A DNA stretch of 64,000 bases from Streptomyces sp. DH24. GTDB taxonomy: Bacteria; Actinomycetota; Actinomycetes; Streptomycetales; Streptomycetaceae. Of this stretch, positions 7,395 through 15,513 are shown one piece after another. The translations under genes and the position numbers were made by a program. Each line of letters opens with the position of its first letter. The first letter of the stretch is position 1. Location: NCBI RefSeq assembly GCF_029813775.1, contig NZ_JARVKW010000031.1, positions 1-64,000 on the forward strand, read 5' to 3'. Below the pieces are notes generated by a model, which saw only the letters and a list, made by a program, of their open reading frames with translations, was not told the origin of the DNA and made no database searches.

Positions 7395-8402
7395 TCAGTG
7401 GGTCGCCGTCGCGATCCGCAGGGGTACCGGGCCCGGCGGAGCGGGCTCCTCGGCGTGTCGGCTGACCTCCGCCCACCACGACGGACCGTCCTCGATGTGG
7501 CGCAGCAGGATGCCCTCGCGGATCGCCCACGGGCAGATCGTCAGCGTCCGCAGGCCGGTCAGCTTCATCGCCGTGTGCCCCACCACCGCGCCGGCCAGGC
7601 TCTGCGCGGCCCGCGGCGCGGAGATTCCCGGCAGCCGGGCGCGCTCGGCTGCGGGCAGCGCGGCCAGCCGGTCGATCGCCGCGCCCAGGTCCGCGCTGCG
7701 CAGCCGGCGCTCCACGAACGGCCCCTGCCGCCCGGGCGGGGCACCGCACAGCCGGCCCAGCTGCTGGAAGGTGCGCGAGGCGGCGACCGCCGTCTGCGGA
7801 CGCTCCCAGCGGATCCGCCCCGCGACGTCGCGCAACTGGTGCCGCACCCTGCGGCGCAGCGCCCGCACCTGCTCGGGCGCCGGCGGGTCGGCGTCGGCGA
7901 AGAACTCGTGGGTCAGACGGCCCGCGCCCAGCGGCAGCGACGCCGCGAAGTCCGGCAGCCTGCCCCGGCCGAACGCCACCTCCAGGGAGCCGCCGCCGAT
8001 GTCGAGCATCGCAAGCGGCCCGGAGCGCCAGCCCATCCAGCGCCGGGCGGCGAGAAACGTCAGCTCGGCCTCGACCTCGCCCGGCAGGGTGCACAGGGCG
8101 ACGCCCGTGCGGGACCGGACCGCGCGCAGCACGTCGTGACTGTTCGGCGCGGCCCGTACGACGGCGGTGGCGAAGGCCAGCGGCGCGGCGGCGCCCCACC
8201 GCTCGGCCGTCCTGGCCGCCGCGGCCACGGCGTCGACGAGTCGTTCGACGGCTTCCTCCGGCACCGGACCGCCGGGCGCCACCTGCTCCGACAGCCTGAG
8301 CCGCCACTTGGCGGTGTGCACCGGCAGCGGAACCCCGCCCTGCGCGTCCGCCACCACGAGCCGGACCGCGTTCGACCCCACATCCACGACGCTGATTCGC
8401 AT
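7395..8402 (-). CDS. Ppx/GppA family exopolyphosphatase/pppGpp phosphatase
   Basis: A 335-residue protein of the ASKHA fold. The N-terminus MRISVVDVGSNAVRLVVAD is the typical phosphate-1 loop, and LAMLDIGGGSLEVAFG (about residues 130-145) the second glycine-rich loop with the expected acidic residue. Family members hydrolyse terminal phosphate from polyphosphate or pppGpp. The length matches the short actinobacterial form without the C-terminal HD-like domain. The ATG at 8402 is set by the N-terminal motif; the frame stays open upstream only as a shadow of the ABC gene. Confidence 0.88.
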   Translation of the reverse strand: MRISVVDVGSNAVRLVVADAQGGVPLPVHTAKWRLRLSEQVAPGGPVPEEAVERLVDAVAAAARTAERWGAAAPLAFATAVVRAAPNSHDVLRAVRSRTGVALCTLPGEVEAELTFLAARRWMGWRSGPLAMLDIGGGSLEVAFGRGRLPDFAASLPLGAGRLTHEFFADADPPAPEQVRALRRRVRHQLRDVAGRIRWERPQTAVAASRTFQQLGRLCGAPPGRQGPFVERRLRSADLGAAIDRLAALPAAERARLPGISAPRAAQSLAGAVVGHTAMKLTGLRTLTICPWAIREGILLRHIEDGPSWWAEVSRHAEEPAPPGPVPLRIATATH

Positions 8403-8590
8403 AGAACGGTGAGTACCCGCGTACGCCCGCGAGCAACGGGCGAAGCCGGCCGAACTCCGGGAAAACGAGGGGAGAACCCGGGAAGAAGTCCGAAAGAAGC
8501 CCCCGAGCGGCCGACCGGGACGTCCGCCGCACCGCGCCGGACGCGCACGCGCGGCGAGCGGGCCGGCGGACCGCGCACCGGGGTCGGCCC

Positions 8591-11407
8591 TCACGCCATC
8601 TGCCGCCGCACCAGCTCGTGCAGCCGGCCGCCCGTGTCGGCGAGCAGCTGCGCGGGCGGGCCCTGCTGGATGACCTTGCCGTCCTCCATCACGATCACCC
8701 GGTCCGCGTCCAGCACCGTCGACAGCCGGTGCGCGATCACGACGCGGGTCGCGTTGAGGGCCTTGGTGCTCTCGATGACCGTGCGCTGCGTCTCGTTGTC
8801 GAGGGCACTGGTCGCCTCGTCGAAGAACAGGATCCGCGGGCGGCGGATCAGCGCCTGCGCGATCATCAGCCGCTGGCGCTGACCGCCCGAGACGGCCCCG
8901 CTGCCCGAGACGATGGTGTGCAGGCCCATCGGCATCCGCCGGATGTCCTCGGCCAGGCCCGCCATCTCGGCCGCGGCCATGGCCTCCTCCGGCGTGTACG
9001 GCTCGCTGCCGCAGATGACGTCCAGGATCGAACCGGTGAACGGCTGCGCGTGCTGGAGCACCACACCGCACTGCCGGCGCACGGCCGACTGGTCCAGGGC
9101 CGCGAGGTCCTGACCGTCGTACAGCACGCTGCCCGACACCGGCCGGTCGAAGCCGATCAGCAGCCGCAGCAGCGTGGACTTGCCGCAGCCGCTCGGGCCG
9201 ACGATCGCGACGAACTCGCCGGGCCGCACCGCGAACGACACGTCGTCCAGGACGAGGGGCCCGTCGTCGGCGTACCGGAACGACAGCCGCCGCGCCTCGA
9301 TCGCGCCGGTCAGCGGTCCCGGCCGGGTGCTCGCGGTGCGCACCTCGGGCGTCGCCTCCAGCACCGGCCGGATCTCCTCGAACAGCGGCAGCGCCGCCAC
9401 CGCGGAGACGAACGCGCCGGTCAGCTGCGTGACCGAGGTCAGCAGCATCGTCACCGACGTGTTGAAGGTGAGGAACGCCGCCGCCGACATGGTGCCGCGC
9501 GCGGGACCGGCCAGCAGCATGAACATCAGCAGCGTGCACAGCGGCAGATAGACCGCCCCGAGCACCGTCGTGAGGTTCTTGATGCGGCCGACCCGCTGCT
9601 GGAGCTCACGGCTGCGCGCGAACTGGGCCGCCCACGCCGCGTACGCGTAGTTCTCGGCCGCCGCGACCCGCAGTTTCGGCAGGCCGCGCAGGGTCTGGAA
9701 CGCCTGGTTGTTGAGCTTGTTGGTGAGCACCACGAGCCGCCGCTGCCAGCGCACCTGCCACAGCCCCAGCCCCATGAACACGGCCGCGATCACGACGAGC
9801 ATGCCGATCGCCGCCAGCGCCATGGGCACGCTGAACCACAGCAGCAGGCCCAGGTTCATCGCGCCGACCGTGACCGACTGAGCCACCGTGGGCCCGACGC
9901 CCGCCAGCAGCCTGCGGATCGCGCTGATGCCCATGGCGGCGCTCGCCAGCTCACCGGTGGACCGCTCGGTGAAGAACTTCGTCGGCAGCCTCAGCAGCCG
10001 GTCCCACACCGCCGGCTGCAGCGTCGCCTCGACCCGGCCCTCCAGCCGCAGGATCGTCAGGTTCTGCAGCAGCATGAACGCCGCCGCGACCACGCTGCTG
10101 AGCATCACCGCCAGACACACCTGGACGATCAGGTCCGTCTGCGCCGCCGGCACGAAGTCGCCGAGCACCTTGCCCGTCGCCACCGGTACCAGCGCCCCGA
10201 TGGCCACCGTCACCAGACCGCTCAGCAGCAGGCCGACGAGGTCCCGGCGCGTGCCCCGCATGCAGAACCGCAGCAGCCCCGCAGGGCCGAGCCGCTTCTC
10301 CGGCAGCGGGCGGTAGAACATCACCGCGCGCGGCTCGAACTCCTCGGCGTTGGCCTTCTCGACCGGCGTCTCCCGCCCGGTCGACGGATGCACCGCCACG
10401 TACCCGCCGCGCCGCCACAGCAGCGCGACCGGCGCCCCCGACAGCGCCCGGTGCCCGACCAGGGGCCCCACGTCGTCCCGCCACCACTGGCCGTCGAGCC
10501 GTACGGCGCGGGTGCGGACCCGGGAGGCCACGGCGATCTGCTCGACCGGGTCCAGCCGGTCGCCGCCCGTGCCGCTCTGCGCGGGCTCGGCCAGCACGAT
10601 CCCCGACCGACCGGCCACCAGCTTGCACGCCGCGTACGTGGCGTCGGCGTCGGCCGCCGTGGCGCGCCGCTCGGACCGCTTGCCGATGGAGGCGAGCAGC
10701 GTGCGGTCCGCCTGGGCGCGCACCGCCTCACCGGCCTTGATGCCGGCCGCCGTCCGCGTCTCGTGGGAGCGCTCCAGCTGCTCGATCCAGCGGTCCAGGG
10801 TGGTCAGCAGCCGGTACTGCTGGTCGACCACGCTCTGCCACAGCGCCGGGTCCATCAGCAGGTCGGCCGCCGCCTCCGCGCCGTACAGCGAGCCGTACTG
10901 CACGCTGCCCGGCGGCACCTGCATCCAGAACACGTCGTCGTCGGCGGGCGCCACACCCCCGTCGCCGGCCATCGGCGCCTGGAACAGGATCGACAGGCTG
11001 CGGCCCACGCCGAGGGCGAGCGCGTACTCCAGCGGACTCGTCGTCGGCGGCACGTACTGCGGGTTGCCGTACTCGTCGTACGACCACGTCTGGGTGCTCG
11101 CCGGCTGGTACAGCTCGCGCAGCCCGATGCGGCGCACGACGCAGTTCCGCAGCGGGCGCGCGACCAGGGTGTGCTGCGGTCCGGTCACCGGGCCGAGCAG
11201 CAGCGAGCCCGCCTCCAGCCGGCCGAGGTGGTGCCAGTGGCCCTGCTGCTCCGCGTCCACCGCGAACAGGTCGACGGCGCCCGACGCGACGAGCCACAGC
11301 ACCTGCGGCCCCTCCAGGTCGAGGCGGCTGAGCCCCGCGCAGTCGATGGGTGTGCCGAGCGCGCCGAACGCGCCGAGAACGAGGTCGCCCTCGTGGCCGG
11401 TCGTCAT
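8591..11407 (-). CDS. NHLM-type peptide export ABC protein, second subunit (permease/ATPase)
   Basis: A 938-residue ABC protein of the family paired with C39-containing exporters. Residues about 1-380 form a long soluble N-terminal region of the NHLM subunit-2 type; a six-helix transmembrane domain spans about 395-680; the ATPase is C-terminal with Walker A GPSGCGKST, signature SGGQRQR and Walker B ILFFDEATSAL. It lacks a peptidase domain, so leader cleavage would fall to the upstream subunit. The ATG at 11407 is 1 bp after the upstream stop, so the two are probably made together and work as a heterodimer. Cargo is presumably the peptide encoded at 14611-14823. Confidence 0.87.
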   Translation of the reverse strand: MTTGHEGDLVLGAFGALGTPIDCAGLSRLDLEGPQVLWLVASGAVDLFAVDAEQQGHWHHLGRLEAGSLLLGPVTGPQHTLVARPLRNCVVRRIGLRELYQPASTQTWSYDEYGNPQYVPPTTSPLEYALALGVGRSLSILFQAPMAGDGGVAPADDDVFWMQVPPGSVQYGSLYGAEAAADLLMDPALWQSVVDQQYRLLTTLDRWIEQLERSHETRTAAGIKAGEAVRAQADRTLLASIGKRSERRATAADADATYAACKLVAGRSGIVLAEPAQSGTGGDRLDPVEQIAVASRVRTRAVRLDGQWWRDDVGPLVGHRALSGAPVALLWRRGGYVAVHPSTGRETPVEKANAEEFEPRAVMFYRPLPEKRLGPAGLLRFCMRGTRRDLVGLLLSGLVTVAIGALVPVATGKVLGDFVPAAQTDLIVQVCLAVMLSSVVAAAFMLLQNLTILRLEGRVEATLQPAVWDRLLRLPTKFFTERSTGELASAAMGISAIRRLLAGVGPTVAQSVTVGAMNLGLLLWFSVPMALAAIGMLVVIAAVFMGLGLWQVRWQRRLVVLTNKLNNQAFQTLRGLPKLRVAAAENYAYAAWAAQFARSRELQQRVGRIKNLTTVLGAVYLPLCTLLMFMLLAGPARGTMSAAAFLTFNTSVTMLLTSVTQLTGAFVSAVAALPLFEEIRPVLEATPEVRTASTRPGPLTGAIEARRLSFRYADDGPLVLDDVSFAVRPGEFVAIVGPSGCGKSTLLRLLIGFDRPVSGSVLYDGQDLAALDQSAVRRQCGVVLQHAQPFTGSILDVICGSEPYTPEEAMAAAEMAGLAEDIRRMPMGLHTIVSGSGAVSGGQRQRLMIAQALIRRPRILFFDEATSALDNETQRTVIESTKALNATRVVIAHRLSTVLDADRVIVMEDGKVIQQGPPAQLLADTGGRLHELVRRQMA

Positions 11408-11408
11408 C

Positions 11409-13631
11409 TCACCGCTCCCTGACCAGCGCCGCGTACGCTCCGCCGCGCGCCACCAGTTCGTCGTGCCGCCCGCGCTCCACGATCGTGCCGTGCTGGAGAA
11501 CGACGATCTCGTCGCTGTCGCGCACGGTGCTGAGCCGGTGCGCGATCACCACGCAGGCGCAGCCTCGCTTGCGCAGGTTGTCCATCACGACCAGCTCGGT
11601 CTCCGCGTCGAGCGCGCTCGTCACCTCGTCCAGCACCAGGATGCTCGGCCGGCGCACCAGCGCCCGGGCGATCTCCAGGCGCTGGCGCTGTCCGCCGGAG
11701 AAGTTCCGGCCGTCCTGCTCCACCCGGCTGCGGATTCCGCCCGGGCGGCGCACGATCACGTCGTAGAGCGCCGCGTCCTGGAGCGCCTCCTCGATCGCGT
11801 CGTCCGGGATCGACGGGTCCCACAGCGCCACGTTGTCGCGGACGGTGCCCTCGAACAGGAACACCTCCTGGTCCACGAAGGACACGGAGGCGGCCAGCGC
11901 GCCGCGCGGGATGTCCTCGATGCGCTGCCCGTCGATGCGGATCACGCCCTCCCACGGGGTGTAGAGGCCCGAGATCAGCCGGGAGACCGTGGACTTTCCG
12001 CTGCCCGAGCCGCCGACCAGGGCGACCTGCTGCCCGGGGCCGACGGTCAGGTCGAAGCCGCTGAGCAGCGGCTTGTCCAGCGGGTTGTAGCCGAAGGTGA
12101 TGTTCTCCAGCTCGACGTGCCCGTGCAGCCGGCGCGTGGAGTCGCCGGTGCCGGGACGGCCGTAGAGCGGGTCGGCCTTGAAGTTCTCCACGTCCTTCAG
12201 GCGGGCCACGTCGGCCGCGAAGTCCTGGATGCGGCCCGCGACGCCGTTCAGCCGGGTGAGCGGGGCCGTGAAGCGGGTGACCAGTGCCTGGAAGGCGACC
12301 AGCAGGCCGATCGAGATGTGGCCCTCGACCGCGCGCATGCCGCCGATCCACAGGATCAGCGCGCTGTTCAGCGTGGCGAGCGTCGGCGCGACCACGCCGA
12401 GCCAGGCGCTCGGCACACCGAGCCGCTGCTGCTCCTCCAGCGTGGTGGCGTGCTGCCCGGCCCACTTGCGGAAGTAGCCGTCCTCGCCGCCCGTCGCCTT
12501 CAGCGTCTCGATCAGCTGCAGGCCGGTGTAGGCGGTGTTCGTCAGCCGCGCCGTGTCCGCGCGGAGCTTCGCCGTCCGGGTGGCGCGCAACCGGATGACG
12601 ACCCGCATCGCCACGATGTTCAGCAGCGCCACGCCGATCCCGACGAAGGTGAGCTGCGGGTCGTACGTGTACAGCAGCAGCGCGTACAGGACGACCACGA
12701 CCGCGTCGACGCCCGCCGCCGCGAGGTCGCGGGCCAGCGTCTCCGCCACGGCGTCGTTGGACTGCAGCCGCTGCACGAGGTCGGCCGGGCTGCGCTGCGA
12801 GAAGAACGTCACCGGCAGCCGCAGCAGATGCCGCAGGAACCGGGCGCTGGACAGCGTGGAGGAGATGATGCGGCCGTGCAGCAGGTTGGCCTGCTGGAGC
12901 CAGGTCAGCACCACCGTCAGCAGCACGCACGCCGCCATCGACGCGAACAGCACGCCCAGCAGCGAGGTCTGGCCGCCGATCAGAAACATGTCGATGTAGG
13001 TGCGGCTCAGCGCCGGCACCGCCGCCCCGACCAGCACCAGCAGCAGACTCGCCAGCACCGCGGCGGGCAGGGTGCCCGCCGTGCCGCGCAGCCGGGCCGG
13101 CATCGCGCCCAGCACGCCCGGTTTGCGGCCGCCCCGGCTGAAACCGTCGCCGGGCTCCATCACCAGCACGACGCCGGTGAAGCTGCCGTCGAAGTCCTCC
13201 ATGGGCACGAAACGGCGGCCCTTGCCCGGGTCGTTGATGTAGACCCCGCGGCGGCCGAGGCGCCGGCCCATGCCGTCGTAGACGACGTAGTGGTTGAACT
13301 CCCAGAACAGGATGGCCGGGGCCGTCACCTCGGCGAGCGCCGCGGTGTCCATCTGCATGCCCTTGGCGGTCAGGCCGTAACTGCGCGCGGCCTTCAGCAG
13401 GTTGCTGGCGCGCGAGCCGTCCCGGGACACGCCGCAGGCGATGCGCAGCTCCTCCAGCGGGACGTGCCTGCCGTAGTGGCCGAGGACCATCGCCAGCGAG
13501 GCCGCGCCGCACTCGACGGCCTCCATCTGGAGCACCGTCGGGGTGCGGACCGTCTTCACCCGGCCCGTGGGTACCTTGCGCCTGGGCGGGGCGGCGCGCC
13601 GCCGGGAGCGGGTGTCCTGCGCGGCGCTCAC
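11409..13631 (-). CDS. NHLM-type peptide export ABC protein with N-terminal C39 peptidase
   Basis: A 740-residue peptidase-permease-ATPase. The C39 domain (about residues 20-150) has the catalytic cysteine in QMEAVECGAASLAMVLGHYG, the His in FNHYVVYDG and the Asp in YINDPGKG. A six-helix transmembrane domain follows, then the ATPase with Walker A GGSGSGKST, signature SGGQRQR and Walker B ILVLDEVTSAL. Proteins of this kind cut leaders after a Gly-Gly pair and export the released core. The GTG at 13631 is chosen because it forms a GTGA overlap with the stop of the HlyD-like gene; longer readings are Arg-rich shadow sequence. Confidence 0.9.
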   Translation of the reverse strand: MSAAQDTRSRRRAAPPRRKVPTGRVKTVRTPTVLQMEAVECGAASLAMVLGHYGRHVPLEELRIACGVSRDGSRASNLLKAARSYGLTAKGMQMDTAALAEVTAPAILFWEFNHYVVYDGMGRRLGRRGVYINDPGKGRRFVPMEDFDGSFTGVVLVMEPGDGFSRGGRKPGVLGAMPARLRGTAGTLPAAVLASLLLVLVGAAVPALSRTYIDMFLIGGQTSLLGVLFASMAACVLLTVVLTWLQQANLLHGRIISSTLSSARFLRHLLRLPVTFFSQRSPADLVQRLQSNDAVAETLARDLAAAGVDAVVVVLYALLLYTYDPQLTFVGIGVALLNIVAMRVVIRLRATRTAKLRADTARLTNTAYTGLQLIETLKATGGEDGYFRKWAGQHATTLEEQQRLGVPSAWLGVVAPTLATLNSALILWIGGMRAVEGHISIGLLVAFQALVTRFTAPLTRLNGVAGRIQDFAADVARLKDVENFKADPLYGRPGTGDSTRRLHGHVELENITFGYNPLDKPLLSGFDLTVGPGQQVALVGGSGSGKSTVSRLISGLYTPWEGVIRIDGQRIEDIPRGALAASVSFVDQEVFLFEGTVRDNVALWDPSIPDDAIEEALQDAALYDVIVRRPGGIRSRVEQDGRNFSGGQRQRLEIARALVRRPSILVLDEVTSALDAETELVVMDNLRKRGCACVVIAHRLSTVRDSDEIVVLQHGTIVERGRHDELVARGGAYAALVRER

Positions 13632-14434
13632 GGCAGCAGCCAGTCGACGGGACGCTGGTCGGAAAGCTCGATCGAACCCGTGGCGAGGGTCATCGAGGTG
13701 AGGCCGAACGGCGGCCCGTCGGCGGTCGACCACGCGTAACCGCTCCTGGTGCCGGACGACTTGTCGAGGCGGACGGTCACGGCCACCGGCCTGCCCTTCC
13801 TGGTGAACTGCTCGCCCAGCTGGCTGTCGCCGAGGAACGCCGCGATCTGCTGGGCGGACTGGGCGGTGCGGTCCACGGACTTCACATGGCCGCGCAGCAC
13901 GCCGTACTCCTGGCTGGGCACCGACTGGAGCGTCAGGTCGACGGAGGCGCGCGCGGGGATCGAGGCCGCGTTCTCGGCGGGCACGTACACGGTCGCGTAC
14001 AGCGGGTCGTCCGCGTGGGCGACCTTCTCGATCGCGGCGACGTTCGCGCCGGTCCGGATGATCTGGCCGACCGTGGCGGCGATCGCGCTGACGCGTCCCG
14101 CGTCGACGGTACGGACGACGGTCTCGCCCTGCTCGGTGCGGACCTTGAGGACGGGGGAGTTGGCGGGCAGCCGCCGGCCCTGCTCGGTGAGGACCGCGGT
14201 GACCTGGCCCGCGACGGGGCTCTGCAGGAGGTAACTGCCCTGGCCGTGGGTGAGGACGGCGGGCGCGCTGACCGTGGAGGACACCGAGCCGGTGGTCGCC
14301 CACACGGAGGCCGCCGCCATCGCGACCAGCGTCACCGACATGACGAGCCAGCCCTGCGGCCGGGCGAACCGCACCGGGAGGTCCAGCTCTTCGGGCGACT
14401 GGAGCTTGGCGAGGGCCTGTTGGCGGAACTGCAC
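13628..14434 (-). CDS. HlyD-like membrane-fusion/secretion protein of the NHLM system
   Basis: A 268-residue protein with a short cytoplasmic N-terminus (FRQQALAKLQSPEELD), one membrane helix (about residues 28-48) and a periplasm-type biotinyl-lipoyl-like region (LLQSPVAGQVTAVLTEQG and further) as in HlyD adaptors. In Gram-positives these proteins accompany C39 exporters and probably guide the peptide out. GTG at 14434 follows GGTGAGGGAAAG. First gene of the three-gene export operon; its stop overlaps the next start by GTGA. The peptide gene lies 176 bp upstream behind a hairpin. Confidence 0.88.
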   Translation of the reverse strand: MQFRQQALAKLQSPEELDLPVRFARPQGWLVMSVTLVAMAAASVWATTGSVSSTVSAPAVLTHGQGSYLLQSPVAGQVTAVLTEQGRRLPANSPVLKVRTEQGETVVRTVDAGRVSAIAATVGQIIRTGANVAAIEKVAHADDPLYATVYVPAENAASIPARASVDLTLQSVPSQEYGVLRGHVKSVDRTAQSAQQIAAFLGDSQLGEQFTRKGRPVAVTVRLDKSSGTRSGYAWSTADGPPFGLTSMTLATGSIELSDQRPVDWLLP

Positions 14435-14560
14435 GGACTTTCCCTCACCTGCGAGACCACTCGGACCGGCCGGCGCGGGCGCGGGGCTCGCGGAGCGGGC
14501 CGGATGAACGACCGGACTGACGGCCGGGTGAACGGCCGGATCGAAGACGACAACCGAGAA

Positions 14561-14589
14561 TCCCGGAACCGCCGGCTGCGGCTCCGGGA
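14561..14589 (-). terminator. Hairpin between peptide gene and export operon
   Basis: TCCCGGAACCGC (14561-14572) pairs with GCGGCTCCGGGA (14578-14589), one mismatch, 5-nt loop. It lies 22 bp past the peptide stop and 127 bp before the export operon. It may end or weaken read-through, so that the peptide is made in excess over the exporter. No T-run follows, which is usual in Streptomyces. Confidence 0.6.
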
Positions 14590-14610
14590 CTCATACGCAC
14601 AGCGGCGCGA

Positions 14611-14823
14611 TCAGAGACCGGCGACCAGGCCCTGGACCGGGGCGACGTTCAGGCCGGTGACACCCTCGACCGTGCCGACGACCGTGTCGACGGTCTGGGT
14701 GACCGGGGCAACACCGTTCAGGGCGCCGGTGGCGCTGTTGAGGGTGTTGACGGACAGACCGCCGGAGACGTTGTCGAGCTCGGCGTCGGAGATCTCAACG
14801 GTCTCAACCTGGGGGGTGTTCAT
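14611..14823 (-). CDS. Double-glycine leader precursor peptide without cysteine
   Basis: A 70-residue precursor. The leader (residues 1-22) contains VEISDAELDNVSGG, a classic double-glycine leader with acidic helix and GG at 21-22. The predicted core is 48 residues, dominated by Val, Gly, Thr, Leu, Asn and Ala. It has no Cys, Lys, Arg, His, Met or aromatic residue, and a partial repeat (LNGVAPVTQ / LNVAPVQ). Databases may label such peptides type A2 lantipeptide because of the leader, but without Cys no lanthionine is possible, and no Lan or other modifying enzyme is nearby. The ATG at 14823 is preferred: GAAGGGAAAG lies 7 nt upstream. Export and cleavage by the adjacent C39 system are inferred from position and leader. 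Confidence 0.85.
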   Translation of the reverse strand: MNTPQVETVEISDAELDNVSGGLSVNTLNSATGALNGVAPVTQTVDTVVGTVEGVTGLNVAPVQGLVAGL

Positions 14824-15513
14824 AATGGAACTTTCCCTTCGTATGGACATTCACAAGGGGGGAGCGGCCCCCTCTGGGGGACAGACGGACGGCCGCCACC
14901 GCGGGCACCGGGCACCCCGTCTCCGGGGGTCCGAACGGTCCCTGCGGTGCGATGGATCAAAGCACGCAGCGCGTCCGGGCTTCCAATCAACCAAACCCCC
15001 CATCAGGCCATTTGACGCACAGACGGGTCGAACGGTGCAGGCTTGCGCACGACGCGGCGGCGACTTCTTCACATGCCCCACGGCATCGGTTCGCCCGACC
15101 CCTTGCGTCTCTCCCGGCGATTCCGGCACTCCCGCACCAATGGCATAACCCGGCTCGGACGCGTGTGCGGGTCGGCCAACCCCGGTGACCGCGTTGGGCA
15201 GTCGGTGTGCAGATTCCCTGAAGCCTGGATTCCGTTCCTTGCCCGGAACGGAGCGTTGTCGATCGGTTGCGCTCCGTGTTTGCCCGCAAGTGAGCGCCGC
15301 GACTTCTGAATGGTGGTCAGAAGGGATGCCCGGCACGCCCATTGCGCGTCCGGCGCGGCACGCGGCGGTTCCCGCGCCGCGCGCACGCCGGACTCAGGGA
15401 CCCGCGGACGGGATTGAACGCCCCACCGGGCCCGTGCGTACCACCTGCCGTCCAGGCGCCCCGACAGCTGCCGACCGGTGGCACGGTCCCCGTACCCCAG
15501 GAGGTCGAGAAGT
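14824..15513. other. Long divergent intergenic region, peptide gene / protease gene
   Basis: 690 bp, GC lower than the surrounding genes, without a convincing coding frame. It should hold the promoters of both the peptide gene and the protease gene. A short hairpin CCCCCTCTGGGGG lies at 14869-14881 in the probable 5' leader of the peptide mRNA. A perfect ribosome site (AGGAGG, 15500-15505) belongs to the protease gene. Confidence 0.5.

Noticed and set aside
8618..13739. Very long plus-strand open frames opposite the export genes
   Set aside because: These are mirror frames of GC-biased genes. They lack domains and start signals, while the minus strand has full ABC and C39 motifs.
14611..14823. 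Calling the peptide a lanthipeptide
   Set aside because: The core has no cysteine and no lanthionine synthetase is nearby; the leader alone does not justify it.
14952..15188. A 78-residue frame in the peptide/protease gap as a gene
   Set aside because: No ribosome site, no recognisable domain and no codon bias of real genes in this genome.
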